Shown: piece by piece, positions 1 to 6,697 of the stretch
How the letters are laid out: each line of letters starts with the position of its first letter
How positions within the stretch are numbered: the stretch's first letter is position 1
Source of the DNA: Clostridium sp. CAG:169
GTDB lineage: Bacteria; Bacillota; Clostridia; Oscillospirales; Ruminococcaceae
DNA: 14,616 bases
Direction: 5' to 3'
Assembly (NCBI GenBank): GCA_000435195.1
Contig: FR880171.1
Location: 8,551 to 23,166, forward strand
Translations under genes and position numbers: made by a program
Notes under the pieces: generated by a model
Seen by the model: the letters and a program-made list of their open reading frames with translations, nothing else
Databases searched by the model: none
Told to the model about the DNA's origin: nothing

Positions 1-46
1 GCAGGGTCGTCAAAAAACAACCGAGCCATCTATGAGTTTTGTTCAT
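1..46 (-). CDS. 5' end of an unidentified gene, cut by the window edge
   Basis: On the minus strand an ATG at 46 follows a ribosome binding site (AAGGGAG, 6 nt upstream of the ATG). It opens a frame reading MNKTHRWLGCFLTTL that runs off the left edge. The start lies 30 bp after the coaX stop, so this is probably the third gene of the panT-coaX operon. The basic N-terminus followed by a hydrophobic stretch could begin a signal peptide or membrane segment, but fifteen residues cannot identify a family. It does not look like the start of DusB, which often follows coaX in Firmicutes. The reading frame is seen; the operon membership is inferred. Confidence 0.5.
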   Translation of the reverse strand, partial: MNKTHRWLGCFLTTL

Positions 47-76
47 GTCGTTCTCCCTTCCGGTGATACACCGTTT

Positions 77-844
77 CTATTTTACATTCTTATAGTACAG
101 GATGCGCAGCCCTTTGAGCAGAAGATTCGGGTCCTGGATGATCGAATGGCGGCAGTAGGGAGTCACCTTTTTGGAAAGTCCTCCGGTCGCGACCACCTGC
201 ACCGGCTGTCCCAGCTCCTGCTGGATGCGGTCGATCATTCCATCGAGCATCGAAGCCGCTCCATAGATGATGCCGCTGTCCATTGCATCGACCGTGTTGC
301 GCCCGATGACGCTTTTGGGCGGGATGAGGTCGATGTGCGGCAGCAGCGAAGCCTTGCTGGAAAGCGCCTCCAGCGACAGCCGCAATCCCGGCATGATGGC
401 GCCTCCGATAAACTCTTCCTTTTCATTGATGACCGACATGGTGGTCGCTGTACCCATATCCACCACCAACAGCGGCAGCGGGTATTCACTGATCGCTGCC
501 ACGGTATCTGCCACCCGGTCGGCGCCCAGGGAAGCCGGGTTGTCCAGCTTGATGTTGAGTCCTGTTTTCAGTCCCGGTCCAACCACCATCGGCTTTTTGC
601 CGGTGATTTGCTTGAGGGCGGTCTTCATCACCGTGGTCAGCGGCGGCACCACCGATGAGATGATTGAGCCTTCCATCTCTTTGGCGCTGTATCCGTACAG
701 ATGCAGAATCTGGTGGATTTCCACTGCATACTGCTCCTCGGTGCGCAGAACATCGGTGGCAACCCTTGCCGTGAAGGAAATGCTGTCGTTTTCAAAACCG
801 CCGATGACAATGTTGGTATTGCCAATATCAATCGCTAAAATCAT
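77..844 (-). CDS. coaX: Type III pantothenate kinase CoaX
   Basis: This enzyme phosphorylates pantothenate to 4'-phosphopantothenate, the first step from vitamin B5 to coenzyme A, in the cytosol. The 255-residue protein has the usual length and the ASKHA-fold signatures of the family: phosphate-binding DIGNT at 6-10, the GADR motif at 107-110 whose Asp109 is the expected catalytic base, DMGTATT at 129-135, GGAIMPG at 147-153, and ATGGLS near 219-224. I chose the ATG at 844 because AAAGGGAG lies just upstream and MILAIDIGNTN is the normal N-terminus; a longer frame from 880 would add 12 residues that include the ribosome binding site. It lies 78 bp after a PanT-like transporter gene on the same strand, so uptake and trapping of pantothenate are probably co-transcribed. 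No missing motif is seen. Type III kinases are generally insensitive to CoA feedback (family knowledge). Confidence 0.96.
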   Translation of the reverse strand: MILAIDIGNTNIVIGGFENDSISFTARVATDVLRTEEQYAVEIHQILHLYGYSAKEMEGSIISSVVPPLTTVMKTALKQITGKKPMVVGPGLKTGLNIKLDNPASLGADRVADTVAAISEYPLPLLVVDMGTATTMSVINEKEEFIGGAIMPGLRLSLEALSSKASLLPHIDLIPPKSVIGRNTVDAMDSGIIYGAASMLDGMIDRIQQELGQPVQVVATGGLSKKVTPYCRHSIIQDPNLLLKGLRILYYKNVK

Positions 845-922
845 TCTGCCATCTCCCTTTATAAAATCAGCGTGAAACATCCCGCGTACTGCGACATTCC
901 ACGCTGTTTTGATTCTATTCTG

Positions 923-1543
923 TTATTTTCTTTCCATTGCCAGCAGCACCTTACCGACTGCCGCCGTAATCAGCGCTGCTACGATTGCCTCCGGGATGCC
1001 GTTGGTCGCAATGATGCCCAAGATAGTAGCATAAATCACATCCGCTGCAATCCCTTTGACCGCAGCCCAGCTTTCCCCAAAGAAGAGGTAAATCATGTTC
1101 ATCACCAGCAGCGTGTTGACCATCGAGCCGACAAAGCCCGATACCGTCAGACAGGCTGCATCACTTTTAATGAGTTTCTTCATTCCCTTGTACACAAAGT
1201 AGGGGGCAACACCCACCAAAATGCGGGGAACAAAGCAGATAACAAGACTCCAGCCGTTGCCGCCGATTTCTCCCAGCGAGTAGAAGGGACTGAAAACAAA
1301 GGAGGTCGGGTTTGGAGTGAAAGTGTTGACAAGCAGGCTGGTCAAGCCGAACAAGCCGCCCAGGGCAGCTCCTTTTTTCCAGCCCAGTAAAATCGAGCCC
1401 AAGATGACAGGGATGTGGATGGTGGTCGGACGGAGGACGCCTAAGGGCAGATAACCCAGCGGTGTCATCGCCAGCACGACAATAATCCCTGCAAACAGTG
1501 CCAGTTTTACCATTTCCTGTGTCTTTTTGGTTGCCTGATTCAT
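923..1543 (-). CDS. panT: ECF transporter substrate-binding (S) component, probable pantothenate transporter PanT
   Basis: This is a hydrophobic 206-residue membrane protein with about six membrane segments, typical of ECF S components that bind a vitamin and dock on a shared EcfA/A'/T module. Visible features are the hydrophobic first segment after MNQATKKTQEMVK, the stretch RPTTIHIPVILGSILLGWKKG near 38-58, and FSPFYSLGEIGGN near 90. These resemble the clostridial family annotated as PanT. The pantothenate assignment rests mainly on the coaX gene 78 bp downstream and is an inference; another vitamin is possible. The ATG at 1543 is preferred because AAAGGAAG precedes it and the upstream in-frame extension is not protein-like. 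A sigma-A promoter lies about 105 nt upstream. No EcfA or EcfT gene is in the window. Confidence 0.85.
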   Translation of the reverse strand: MNQATKKTQEMVKLALFAGIIVVLAMTPLGYLPLGVLRPTTIHIPVILGSILLGWKKGAALGGLFGLTSLLVNTFTPNPTSFVFSPFYSLGEIGGNGWSLVICFVPRILVGVAPYFVYKGMKKLIKSDAACLTVSGFVGSMVNTLLVMNMIYLFFGESWAAVKGIAADVIYATILGIIATNGIPEAIVAALITAAVGKVLLAMERK

Positions 1544-1648
1544 ATTCAATTCTTCCTTTCGCTGACGTTCTTCCCTGTTGGCACCGCCGGCGGAGCCGCA
1601 GACTTCGTCGGTGCTCCAGAAGATACGTCGCAAATAAAATTTTTAAAC
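1544..1648 (-). promoter_or_regulatory. 5' leader of the panT-coaX transcript with a possible hairpin
   Basis: The predicted transcript has about 105 untranslated nucleotides. They contain a GC-rich segment (about 1577-1617) in which GCACCG can pair with CGGTGC, with further G+C-rich pairing inside. No known riboswitch consensus is recognised. A regulatory role is only a possibility. Confidence 0.25.
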
Positions 1649-1654
1649 AGCTCA

Positions 1655-1683
1655 ATTATATAGTATCCTTTGGCGGATTGCAA
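1655..1683 (-). promoter_or_regulatory. Sigma-A promoter of panT-coaX
   Basis: Read on the minus strand, the -35 box TTGCAA (1678-1683) is followed by a 17-bp spacer and a perfect TATAAT -10 box (1655-1660). Transcription should start near 1648, giving the panT leader. Confidence 0.8.
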
Positions 1684-1748
1684 GAGCCGATGAAGGAAAA
1701 ATTGCAGCACCCTCTGCAAAAGGGATAGCACAGCAGCAGCTTTTGCGG

Positions 1749-1754
1749 TATAAT
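1749..1754 (+). promoter_or_regulatory. Probable -10 box of trmO
   Basis: TATAAT sits 33 bp before the trmO start codon, with no strong -35 box at the correct distance (TAGCAC is the best match). Together with 1655-1683 it makes the 244-bp panT/trmO gap a divergent promoter region. Confidence 0.5.
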
Positions 1755-1787
1755 AAAATAAATGAAGCACGAAAGGAGCTGGTATCT

Positions 1788-2480
1788 ATGTCAGAACGCT
1801 ATCAAGTCAAGGTGATTGCCCGGATGCACAGCCTGTTTCCCACCAAATTCGGCATCCCGCGTCAGAGCGGTCTGGTCGAGCAGCTGCACTCGCTGGTCGT
1901 CTTTGAACCGGAATACCGCGACCCGCAGGCGCTGCGCGGTATCGAGGAATTTTCTCACCTGTGGCTGATCTGGCAGTTTTCCCAGGCGGTCCGCGAGGAC
2001 TGGTCCCCCACTGTGCGTCCACCCAAGCTGGGCGGCAACCGCCGGATGGGCGTCTTTGCTACCCGCTCTCCCTTCCGTCCCAATGCTATCGGGCTTTCCT
2101 CGGTCAAGCTGGAGGGGATTGAAAAGCACCCGCAGTACGGCATGGTGCTGCGGGTGTCGGGTGCGGATTTGATGGACGGCACACCGATTTTGGACATCAA
2201 GCCCTATCTTCCCTTCACCGACAGCCATCCGCAGGCAACGGGCGGCTTTACCGACGGACTGCATCTTCAGCCGCTCAAGGTCGTCATCCCGGAGGACTTA
2301 AAGCAAACTATCCCCGCCGACCAGCTCGATGCACTGACCGGTGTGCTGGAGCAGGACCCACGTCCCTCCTATCAGGATGACCCGCAGCGGGTGTACGGCT
2401 TTTTCTTTGGCAATCTGGAAATCAGTTTCACCGTCAGCGAAGGCACCCTCACCGTCTGCAAGGTGGAGGTCAAACGGTAA
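1788..2480 (+). CDS. trmO: tRNA (N6-threonylcarbamoyladenosine(37)-N6)-methyltransferase TrmO (TsaA/YaeB family)
   Basis: TrmO methylates N6 of threonylcarbamoyladenosine at position 37 of certain threonine tRNAs, using S-adenosylmethionine, and tunes decoding. The 230-residue protein is close to the length of E. coli TrmO. The UPF0066 beta-barrel domain is clear: FGIPRQSGL at 21-29, GIEEFSHLWLIWQF at 51-64, PPKLGGNRRMGVFATRSPFR near 78-97, PNAIGLSSVKL, and DGTPILDIKPYLP at 130-142. The C-terminal part (about 155-230) is the smaller appended domain. The ATG at 1788 follows AAAGGAG; the in-frame codon at 1743 overlaps the promoter and is rejected. The gene is monocistronic and ends in a strong terminator shared with the convergent neighbour. 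Confidence 0.93.
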   Translation: MSERYQVKVIARMHSLFPTKFGIPRQSGLVEQLHSLVVFEPEYRDPQALRGIEEFSHLWLIWQFSQAVREDWSPTVRPPKLGGNRRMGVFATRSPFRPNAIGLSSVKLEGIEKHPQYGMVLRVSGADLMDGTPILDIKPYLPFTDSHPQATGGFTDGLHLQPLKVVIPEDLKQTIPADQLDALTGVLEQDPRPSYQDDPQRVYGFFFGNLEISFTVSEGTLTVCKVEVKR

Positions 2481-2491
2481 ATCCGAACAGC

Positions 2492-2525
2492 AAAAAAGGA
2501 ACGCACCGCGGTGCGTTCCTTTTTC
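2492..2525. terminator. Bidirectional rho-independent terminator
   Basis: A perfect inverted repeat GGAACGCACC / GGTGCGTTCC (2498-2519) with a two-base centre is flanked by an A tract on the left and a T tract on the right. It can end trmO on the plus strand and the convergent dehydrogenase-like gene on the minus strand. The minus-strand gene's stop codon at 2527 almost touches it. Confidence 0.93.
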
Positions 2526-2526
2526 T

Positions 2527-3429
2527 TTACAGCGAAAGGAATCGGTCCACGTTGGCGATGGATTTGTCGGTCAAACGGATGATTGCCTGATAGGAGCCGC
2601 CCGAAAATCCGCCAAAGCAGCTGACGTTTTCAAATTCGCGCAGCGACTGGTCGCCCAACGCCATGTTGTTGTCGCAGAAATAGTAGTTGTCCCCGTGAGC
2701 CAGCCATTTTTTCAGCGCATCCAAATCGCTTGCCGGAGTCAGACCGGTGTTGAAGAGGATTTTGTGGTTGCCAAACGCCTCGAATTCCGACTGGTGCAGC
2801 AGGGTAACAAATTTATTCAGACAGGTGCATACACAGATGTTCTTTTTCAGCAGCTCTTCCAGCGGCAGATATTGCACACCCTGCTCTTCGATGTCCGGCT
2901 TGCGGCTGCGGTTGTAGTAGGTCAAATCCGCTCCAAAAAATTGCAGTGCGCGGGTAACGACCCGTCCGGTCGCACCCATGCCGATGATTCCCACCGGTAC
3001 ACCGGTCAGCTCCAGCGGATGATCTCCCCAACGCTTTCCATTAAAGCCGTTGAGCAGGCTAATCAGCTGAGAAACAACATATTCCCCGACCCCGATGTCT
3101 CCATAATCGGACACACCATAGACGGTGATGCCATGCTCGCGGGCACAGCGAATGTCTACACTGGCGCTGCTCTCATCGTACAGACTACAGCACATTCCGA
3201 TATAGCGCAGCTTTGGGCAATGCTCGATGATGTTTGCCGTAATTTGCGTGGACAGGTTGACCAGGATTCCGTCGGCATCCTTGGCTCTGCGGATAACCTC
3301 CTCCTCGCTGGAAGGAACATCGTCATAAAAGACATATTCCTTTGCACGTTTGGCAAATTCCTCGTTTGCTCCTGTAAAGAGGTTGAGCGCTTCTACAGCA
3401 ACCAGTTTCTCGAACTTTTTGTCCGACAT
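2527..3429 (-). CDS. D-2-hydroxyacid dehydrogenase-like NAD-binding protein lacking the canonical catalytic triad
   Basis: This 300-residue protein has the two-domain fold of D-isomer-specific 2-hydroxyacid dehydrogenases: an N-terminal substrate-domain half (1-115), a Rossmann NAD-binding core with GMGATG (GxGxxG at 150-155) and an Arg-rich ribose-binding loop NRSRKP at 173-178, and a C-terminal return helix. The family's three catalytic residues are not visible. NTSRG is NTGLT here (Leu230 in place of Arg), the Asp-Val-Phe-x-x-Glu segment is DNNMALGD at 253-260 without the Glu, and TPH is FGG at 272-274. It may therefore act on a different substrate, reduce by another mechanism, or be an NADH-binding non-enzyme. 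I recall similar Arg-less relatives in other Firmicutes but cannot verify this. The ATG at 3429 follows GTGAGGTG at correct spacing; the GTG at 3444 lies in that site. A Rex-like palindrome lies 66 bp upstream. Confidence 0.85.
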   Translation of the reverse strand: MSDKKFEKLVAVEALNLFTGANEEFAKRAKEYVFYDDVPSSEEEVIRRAKDADGILVNLSTQITANIIEHCPKLRYIGMCCSLYDESSASVDIRCAREHGITVYGVSDYGDIGVGEYVVSQLISLLNGFNGKRWGDHPLELTGVPVGIIGMGATGRVVTRALQFFGADLTYYNRSRKPDIEEQGVQYLPLEELLKKNICVCTCLNKFVTLLHQSEFEAFGNHKILFNTGLTPASDLDALKKWLAHGDNYYFCDNNMALGDQSLREFENVSCFGGFSGGSYQAIIRLTDKSIANVDRFLSL

Positions 3430-3456
3430 AAAAATACACCTCACTTTTATTTATAT

Positions 3457-3485
3457 AAAATAAAAAATTCCTGATTTCTCTGCAA
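3457..3485 (-). promoter_or_regulatory. Possible weak promoter of the dehydrogenase-like gene
   Basis: Minus-strand TTGCAG (3480-3485) is followed by 17 bp and TATTTT (3457-3462). The match is weak; the A/T-rich gap offers other choices, including a promoter overlapping the Rex-like site (TTGTAG at 3524-3529). Confidence 0.3.
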
Positions 3486-3495
3486 AATCGGGCGA

Positions 3496-3513
3496 TTGTT
3501 TATCTTTAAACAA
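3496..3513. promoter_or_regulatory. Rex-like operator (18-bp palindrome)
   Basis: TTGTTTATCTTTAAACAA is a perfect 7+4+7 inverted repeat. It matches the Rex consensus TTGTTAANNNNTTAACAA in length and spacing with one symmetrical change per half site. Rex is the NADH/NAD-sensing repressor of fermentation genes in Firmicutes (established). The site sits in the short gap between the malic enzyme terminator and the dehydrogenase-like gene, so NADH-dependent control of that gene is a reasonable inference. No rex gene is in the window. Confidence 0.5.
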
Positions 3514-3525
3514 ATCCTGTATACT

Positions 3526-3560
3526 ACAAAACGGACGCTTTTGAAAGGCGTCCGTTTTGT
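3526..3560 (-). terminator. Terminator of the malic enzyme gene
   Basis: A perfect 13-bp inverted repeat (3526-3538 with 3548-3560, loop of 9) containing CGGACGC / GCGTCCG lies 38 bp beyond the malic enzyme stop and ends in TTTTGT on either strand. It separates malic enzyme from the next minus-strand gene. Confidence 0.85.
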
Positions 3561-3597
3561 ATGAAAGGAGTTCATTCATTGATGAAGATGTCTTAAC

Positions 3598-4827
3598 TTA
3601 TTTGTTGTTTACCAGCTGACGGGTGTGCTCTGCAACCTGTTCCGGGGTAACGTCGGTTTTCTGAGCAACGCCGGTGTCGATAGCAGCCTTTGCAACGCCG
3701 CTTGCAACAGCCGGTGCAACACGTGGATCAAATGGAGATGGGATGACATACTCTGCATTGAGTTCCTCTGCGGAAACCAGATTTGCGATCGCGTAAGCAG
3801 CAGCCAGCTTCATCTCTTCGTTGATCTTGGTTGCATGAACATCCAGAGCACCACGGAAGATACCCGGGAATGCCAGAACGTTGTTGACCTGGTTCGGGTA
3901 GTCGGAACGACCGGTACCGATAACAGCAGCGCCTGCTTCTTTTGCCAGAGCAGGGTCGATTTCTGGAGTTGGGTTTGCACAAGCAAAGATGATTGGATCT
4001 TTTGCCATGGTCTTAACCATCTCTGGGGTCAGAACGCCAGGAGCGGAAACGCCGACAAATACGTCTGCACCGCTGATAACGTCAGCCAGAGAGCCTGCGC
4101 GTTTTTCTTTGTTGGTAATCTTGGACATCTCAACCTTAACGTCGTTGAGACCGTCGCGTCCTTCGTAGATTGCACCCTTGCTGTCGCAGAGGATTGCATC
4201 TGCAATGCCTGCGGTGAGCAGCAGCTTGGTGATTGCGATAGCAGCTGCACCTGCGCCGCTGACTACAACGTGAACGTCCTTGATGTCCTTGCCAACTACC
4301 TTCAAAGCATTGACAAGACCTGCCAGAGTAACGATTGCGGTACCGTGCTGGTCATCATGGAAGATCGGAATGTTGCAGATTTCTTTGAGTTTGCTTTCAA
4401 TATAGAAGCACTCTGGAGCTTTGATGTCCTCGAGGTTTACGCCGCCGAAGGTTGGCTCCATCATTTTAACAGTTTCGATAATCTTGTCCGGATCTTTGGT
4501 ATCCAGGCAGATTGGGAAAGCATCTACGCCTGCAAAGGATTTGAACAGAACAGCTTTACCTTCCATAACCGGCATACCTGCGCCTGCACCGATGTTGCCC
4601 AGACCCAGTACAGCAGTACCGTTGGTTACAACAGCAACCAGATTGCCTTTTGCGGTATATTCATAAATTTTGTCATAGTCCTTCTGAATCTCCAGACATG
4701 GCTGAGCTACACCTGGGGAATATGCCAGCGACAGGTCTTCTGCACCACGCAGCTCTACTTTGCTTTCCACTCTGATTTTGCCCTGCGCATTTCTGTGCAG
4801 TTCAAGGGATTTTTCATAAACGTCCAT
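3598..4827 (-). CDS. NAD(P)-dependent malic enzyme (oxaloacetate-decarboxylating)
   Basis: This enzyme oxidatively decarboxylates malate to pyruvate and CO2, forming NAD(P)H. The 409-residue protein is the short bacterial type without a phosphotransacetylase-like tail. Visible family residues are Tyr36 in LAYSPGVA, catalytic Lys91 in EGKAVLFK, metal-binding Glu133-Asp134 in NLEDIKAP, Asp158-Asp159 in FHDDQHGT, the dinucleotide loop GAGAAA at 191-196, and NPTPEI further on. The ATG at 4827 follows AAGGAGG at ideal spacing. Codon choice is strongly biased (GTT/GTA, GCA, CCA, AAC, ATC), unlike the flanking genes, which suggests high expression. It is divergent from aspartase across a 336-bp gap, so aspartate-derived fumarate, after hydration to malate, could feed it. 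The cofactor preference cannot be read safely from the sequence. Confidence 0.95.
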   Translation of the reverse strand: MDVYEKSLELHRNAQGKIRVESKVELRGAEDLSLAYSPGVAQPCLEIQKDYDKIYEYTAKGNLVAVVTNGTAVLGLGNIGAGAGMPVMEGKAVLFKSFAGVDAFPICLDTKDPDKIIETVKMMEPTFGGVNLEDIKAPECFYIESKLKEICNIPIFHDDQHGTAIVTLAGLVNALKVVGKDIKDVHVVVSGAGAAAIAITKLLLTAGIADAILCDSKGAIYEGRDGLNDVKVEMSKITNKEKRAGSLADVISGADVFVGVSAPGVLTPEMVKTMAKDPIIFACANPTPEIDPALAKEAGAAVIGTGRSDYPNQVNNVLAFPGIFRGALDVHATKINEEMKLAAAYAIANLVSAEELNAEYVIPSPFDPRVAPAVASGVAKAAIDTGVAQKTDVTPEQVAEHTRQLVNNK

Positions 4828-4929
4828 TTCAGAAATCCTCCTTATGATAGATAATCGCGATTGCTTCTTATCAACAGATTCTTAGCCACGATTGAGGCAA
4901 AGGAAATCGAGCCATAGGCTCATACATAT

Positions 4930-4959
4930 ATTTTACTATTTTATACAAAAAAAAGGCAA
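4930..4959 (-). promoter_or_regulatory. Probable promoter of the malic enzyme gene
   Basis: Minus-strand TTGCCT (4954-4959) is followed by an 18-bp A/T-rich spacer and TAAAAT (4930-4935). Transcription would start near 4923 and leave a leader of about 95 nt. Confidence 0.5.
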
Positions 4960-5054
4960 TAGAAAAAGCATACAAAGTTTTTCATAAATGATGGACAAAT
5001 TGCAAAAAAATAAAGTTTCGACCTTAAATTCAGCGATATATTCTGCAAAAACAC

Positions 5055-5082
5055 TTGATTTTTTCTGCACTCCTGCTATAAT
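5055..5082 (+). promoter_or_regulatory. Strong promoter of aspA
   Basis: TTGATT (5055-5060) is followed by 16 bp and a perfect TATAAT (5077-5082) preceded by TGC, an extended -10. Transcription should start near 5089. The strength fits the codon bias of the gene downstream. Confidence 0.8.
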
Positions 5083-5086
5083 ATAG

Positions 5087-5106
5087 GCAAATGATGCAAG
5101 ATTTGC
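5087..5106. repeat. Inverted repeat at the aspA transcript start
   Basis: GCAAAT (5087-5092) and ATTTGC (5101-5106) form a perfect 6-bp inverted repeat with an 8-bp centre, located on the predicted start site of aspA. It could be an operator or a 5' stabilising hairpin. No known regulator consensus is recognised. Confidence 0.3.
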
Positions 5107-5163
5107 GTCAAAATTCGTTAGATTACAGACACTGATGATCAAAAGAAATGAAGGTTGAAATCA

Positions 5164-6540
5164 ATGGAATATCGTATTGAAAAAGACTCCATCGGAGAAA
5201 AACAGGTTCCAGTAGACGCTTACTACGGCGTACAGTCGATGCGTGGCTGTGAAAACTTCCACATCACCGGTCAGAAAATGCAGCCGGAGTTCATCAACTC
5301 CATGGCAGAGATCAAAAAAGCCTGCGCTATCTGCAACTATCAGGTAGGCGAAATAGACGAAAAGATCAAAGATGCTATCTGCCAGGCTTGTGACGAAATC
5401 GTTGCCGGCAAACTGCACGACCAGTTCCTGTGTGACCCAATCCAGGGCGGTGCAGGCACCACTGCAAACATGACTGCTAACGAAGTCATCGCAAACCGCG
5501 CAATCGAAATCCTCGGCGGCGTAAAGGGCGATTACAGCATCGTTCATCCAAACGACCATGTAAACCGCGCTCAGTCCACCAACGACGTTTTCCCATCTGC
5601 TGCTAAACTGACCGCTATCAAGCTGCTCAGAAAAGCAATCGCACAGGTAGAGCGTCTGGAAGCTGCTCTGGCTGAAAAAGAAAAAGAATTCCACGACATC
5701 ATCAAAATGGGTCGTACCCAGATGCAGGACGCAGTTCCGATCCGTCTGGGCGCAGAATTCGGTGCATACCGCAAAGCAATCCAGCGTGACCTGGTTCGTC
5801 TGAACAGAGCAATGGAAGGTATGTACGCAATCAACATGGGTGGTACTGCTGTTGGTACTGCACTCAACGCAAACCCGGCTTATGTTGAAGCTCTGGCTCC
5901 TGAACTTGCAAAAATCACCGGTCTGCCGCTGGTAAAAGCTGACGACCTGGTTGACGGCACCCAGAACCTGGATGCTTACGCATACGTTTCCGCTTCCCTG
6001 AAGACCTGCGCAATCTCCTGCTCCAAGATGGCAAACGACTTCCGTCTGATGTCCTCCGGTCCTCGCTGCGGATTCCAGGAAATCAACCTGCCTGCAAAAC
6101 AGAACGGTTCTTCCATCATGCCAGGTAAAGTAAACCCAGTTATCCCAGAAGTTATGTCTCAGGCTGCTTTCTGCATCATGGGCAACGACGTTTGCATCAC
6201 CATGGCTGCTGAAGCTGGTCAGCTCGAGCTTAACTACGCTGAGCCTGTTCTGTACCACAAGCTGTTCGAGTCCATCAACGCTCTGGCTGGCGCTGTTGAG
6301 ACCTTCGTTGACAACTGTGTAAGCGGCATCACCGCAAACGCTGACCGCTGCCAGTCTCTGGTTGACGGCTCCGTTGGTATCATCACCGCTATCTGCCCAC
6401 AGGTAGGCTACCAGTTTGCTGCTGACATCGCTAAGAAAGCAATCAAGACCGGTCAATCGGTTCGCGAACTGCTGCACGAGAGCGGCAAATTCACCGACGA
6501 GGAGATCAACAAGATCCTTGATCCACACTCCATGGTATAA
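5164..6540 (+). CDS. aspA: Aspartate ammonia-lyase (aspartase)
   Basis: This enzyme reversibly deaminates L-aspartate to fumarate and ammonia. The 458-residue protein belongs to the aspartase/fumarase superfamily: GGAGTTANMTANE at 95-107, QSTND at 137-141, GRTQMQDAVP at 183-192, and the flexible catalytic loop GSSIMPGKVNP at 315-325 with the serine base expected at 316-317. Aspartase rather than class II fumarase is favoured by GRTQxQDAVP (fumarases usually have a His there), by the N-terminus EYRIEKDSIGEKQVPVDAYYG, and by NPVIPEV after the loop. PGK instead of PAK in the loop is fumarase-like, so a small doubt remains. ATG 5164 lies 9 nt after AAGG; the TTG at 5155 is an alternative adding three residues. 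Codon use is extremely biased (CGT, GGT, AAC, CTG), suggesting abundant protein. It is monocistronic between its own promoter and terminator. Confidence 0.9.
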   Translation: MEYRIEKDSIGEKQVPVDAYYGVQSMRGCENFHITGQKMQPEFINSMAEIKKACAICNYQVGEIDEKIKDAICQACDEIVAGKLHDQFLCDPIQGGAGTTANMTANEVIANRAIEILGGVKGDYSIVHPNDHVNRAQSTNDVFPSAAKLTAIKLLRKAIAQVERLEAALAEKEKEFHDIIKMGRTQMQDAVPIRLGAEFGAYRKAIQRDLVRLNRAMEGMYAINMGGTAVGTALNANPAYVEALAPELAKITGLPLVKADDLVDGTQNLDAYAYVSASLKTCAISCSKMANDFRLMSSGPRCGFQEINLPAKQNGSSIMPGKVNPVIPEVMSQAAFCIMGNDVCITMAAEAGQLELNYAEPVLYHKLFESINALAGAVETFVDNCVSGITANADRCQSLVDGSVGIITAICPQVGYQFAADIAKKAIKTGQSVRELLHESGKFTDEEINKILDPHSMV

Positions 6541-6575
6541 TCATTACCTGCTTCGCTTTTCAAATGAATTGAAAG

Positions 6576-6613
6576 CACCTCCGAGCCTGGTTGCTCGGGG
6601 GTGTTTTTCTTTT
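6576..6613 (+). terminator. Terminator of aspA
   Basis: CACCTCCGAGC pairs with GCTCGGGGGTG across a 6-nt loop, with one T-G pair, followed by TTTTTCTTTT. It lies 35 bp after the aspA stop. Confidence 0.9.
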
Positions 6614-6632
6614 GCCTTCTGATTCCTTTGCG

Positions 6633-6661
6633 TTGCATCAACTGTGCAAAACTGTTATACT
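6633..6661 (+). promoter_or_regulatory. Promoter of the hydrolase-grpB pair
   Basis: TTGCAT (6633-6638), a 17-bp spacer and TATACT (6656-6661) lie about 36 bp upstream of the hydrolase start and just after the aspA terminator, so this unit is transcribed on its own. Confidence 0.75.
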
Positions 6662-6697
6662 TAACTCATTGCAAGTCAATCTCAAGGAGGAATCAGG

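Larger units (their letters stand above)
4828..5163. promoter_or_regulatory. Divergent intergenic region between malic enzyme and aspartase
   Basis: This 336-bp A/T-rich gap holds no convincing gene. It contains the two outward promoters described separately, a short palindrome AATCGCGATT (4853-4862) in the malic enzyme leader, GAGCC-ATA-GGCTC (4909-4921) at its predicted transcript start, and a GCAAAT/ATTTGC repeat at the aspartase transcript start. A 68-codon frame on the minus strand (4936-5142) lacks a ribosome binding site and is not accepted. Confidence 0.6.

Noticed and set aside
3496..3525. A plus-strand promoter (TTGTTT, 18 bp, TATACT) facing the malic enzyme terminator
   Set aside because: It would transcribe straight into the 3526-3560 hairpin with no gene beyond; the -35 is explained by the Rex-like palindrome. 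A tiny terminated RNA is possible but unsupported.
3625..4854. A 409-codon open frame on the plus strand opposite malic enzyme
   Set aside because: Same cause as for aspA: biased codons leave no antisense stops. The translation is Cys-rich and unlike any family, and malic enzyme has all its motifs.
4936..5142. A 68-codon minus-strand frame in the malic enzyme / aspartase gap
   Set aside because: It starts at a TTG with no Shine-Dalgarno, overlaps both outward promoters and is simply A/T-rich sequence.
5161..6528. A 455-codon open frame on the minus strand opposite aspA
   Set aside because: It is a by-product of the extreme codon bias of aspA, which avoids TTA, CTA and TCA. The antisense protein is Val/Phe/Cys rich, resembles nothing I know, and has no ribosome binding site or promoter.
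5164..6540. Class II fumarase instead of aspartase
   Set aside because: The loop has PGK as in fumarases, but GRTQMQDAVP, the N-terminus and NPVIPEV fit aspartase better.
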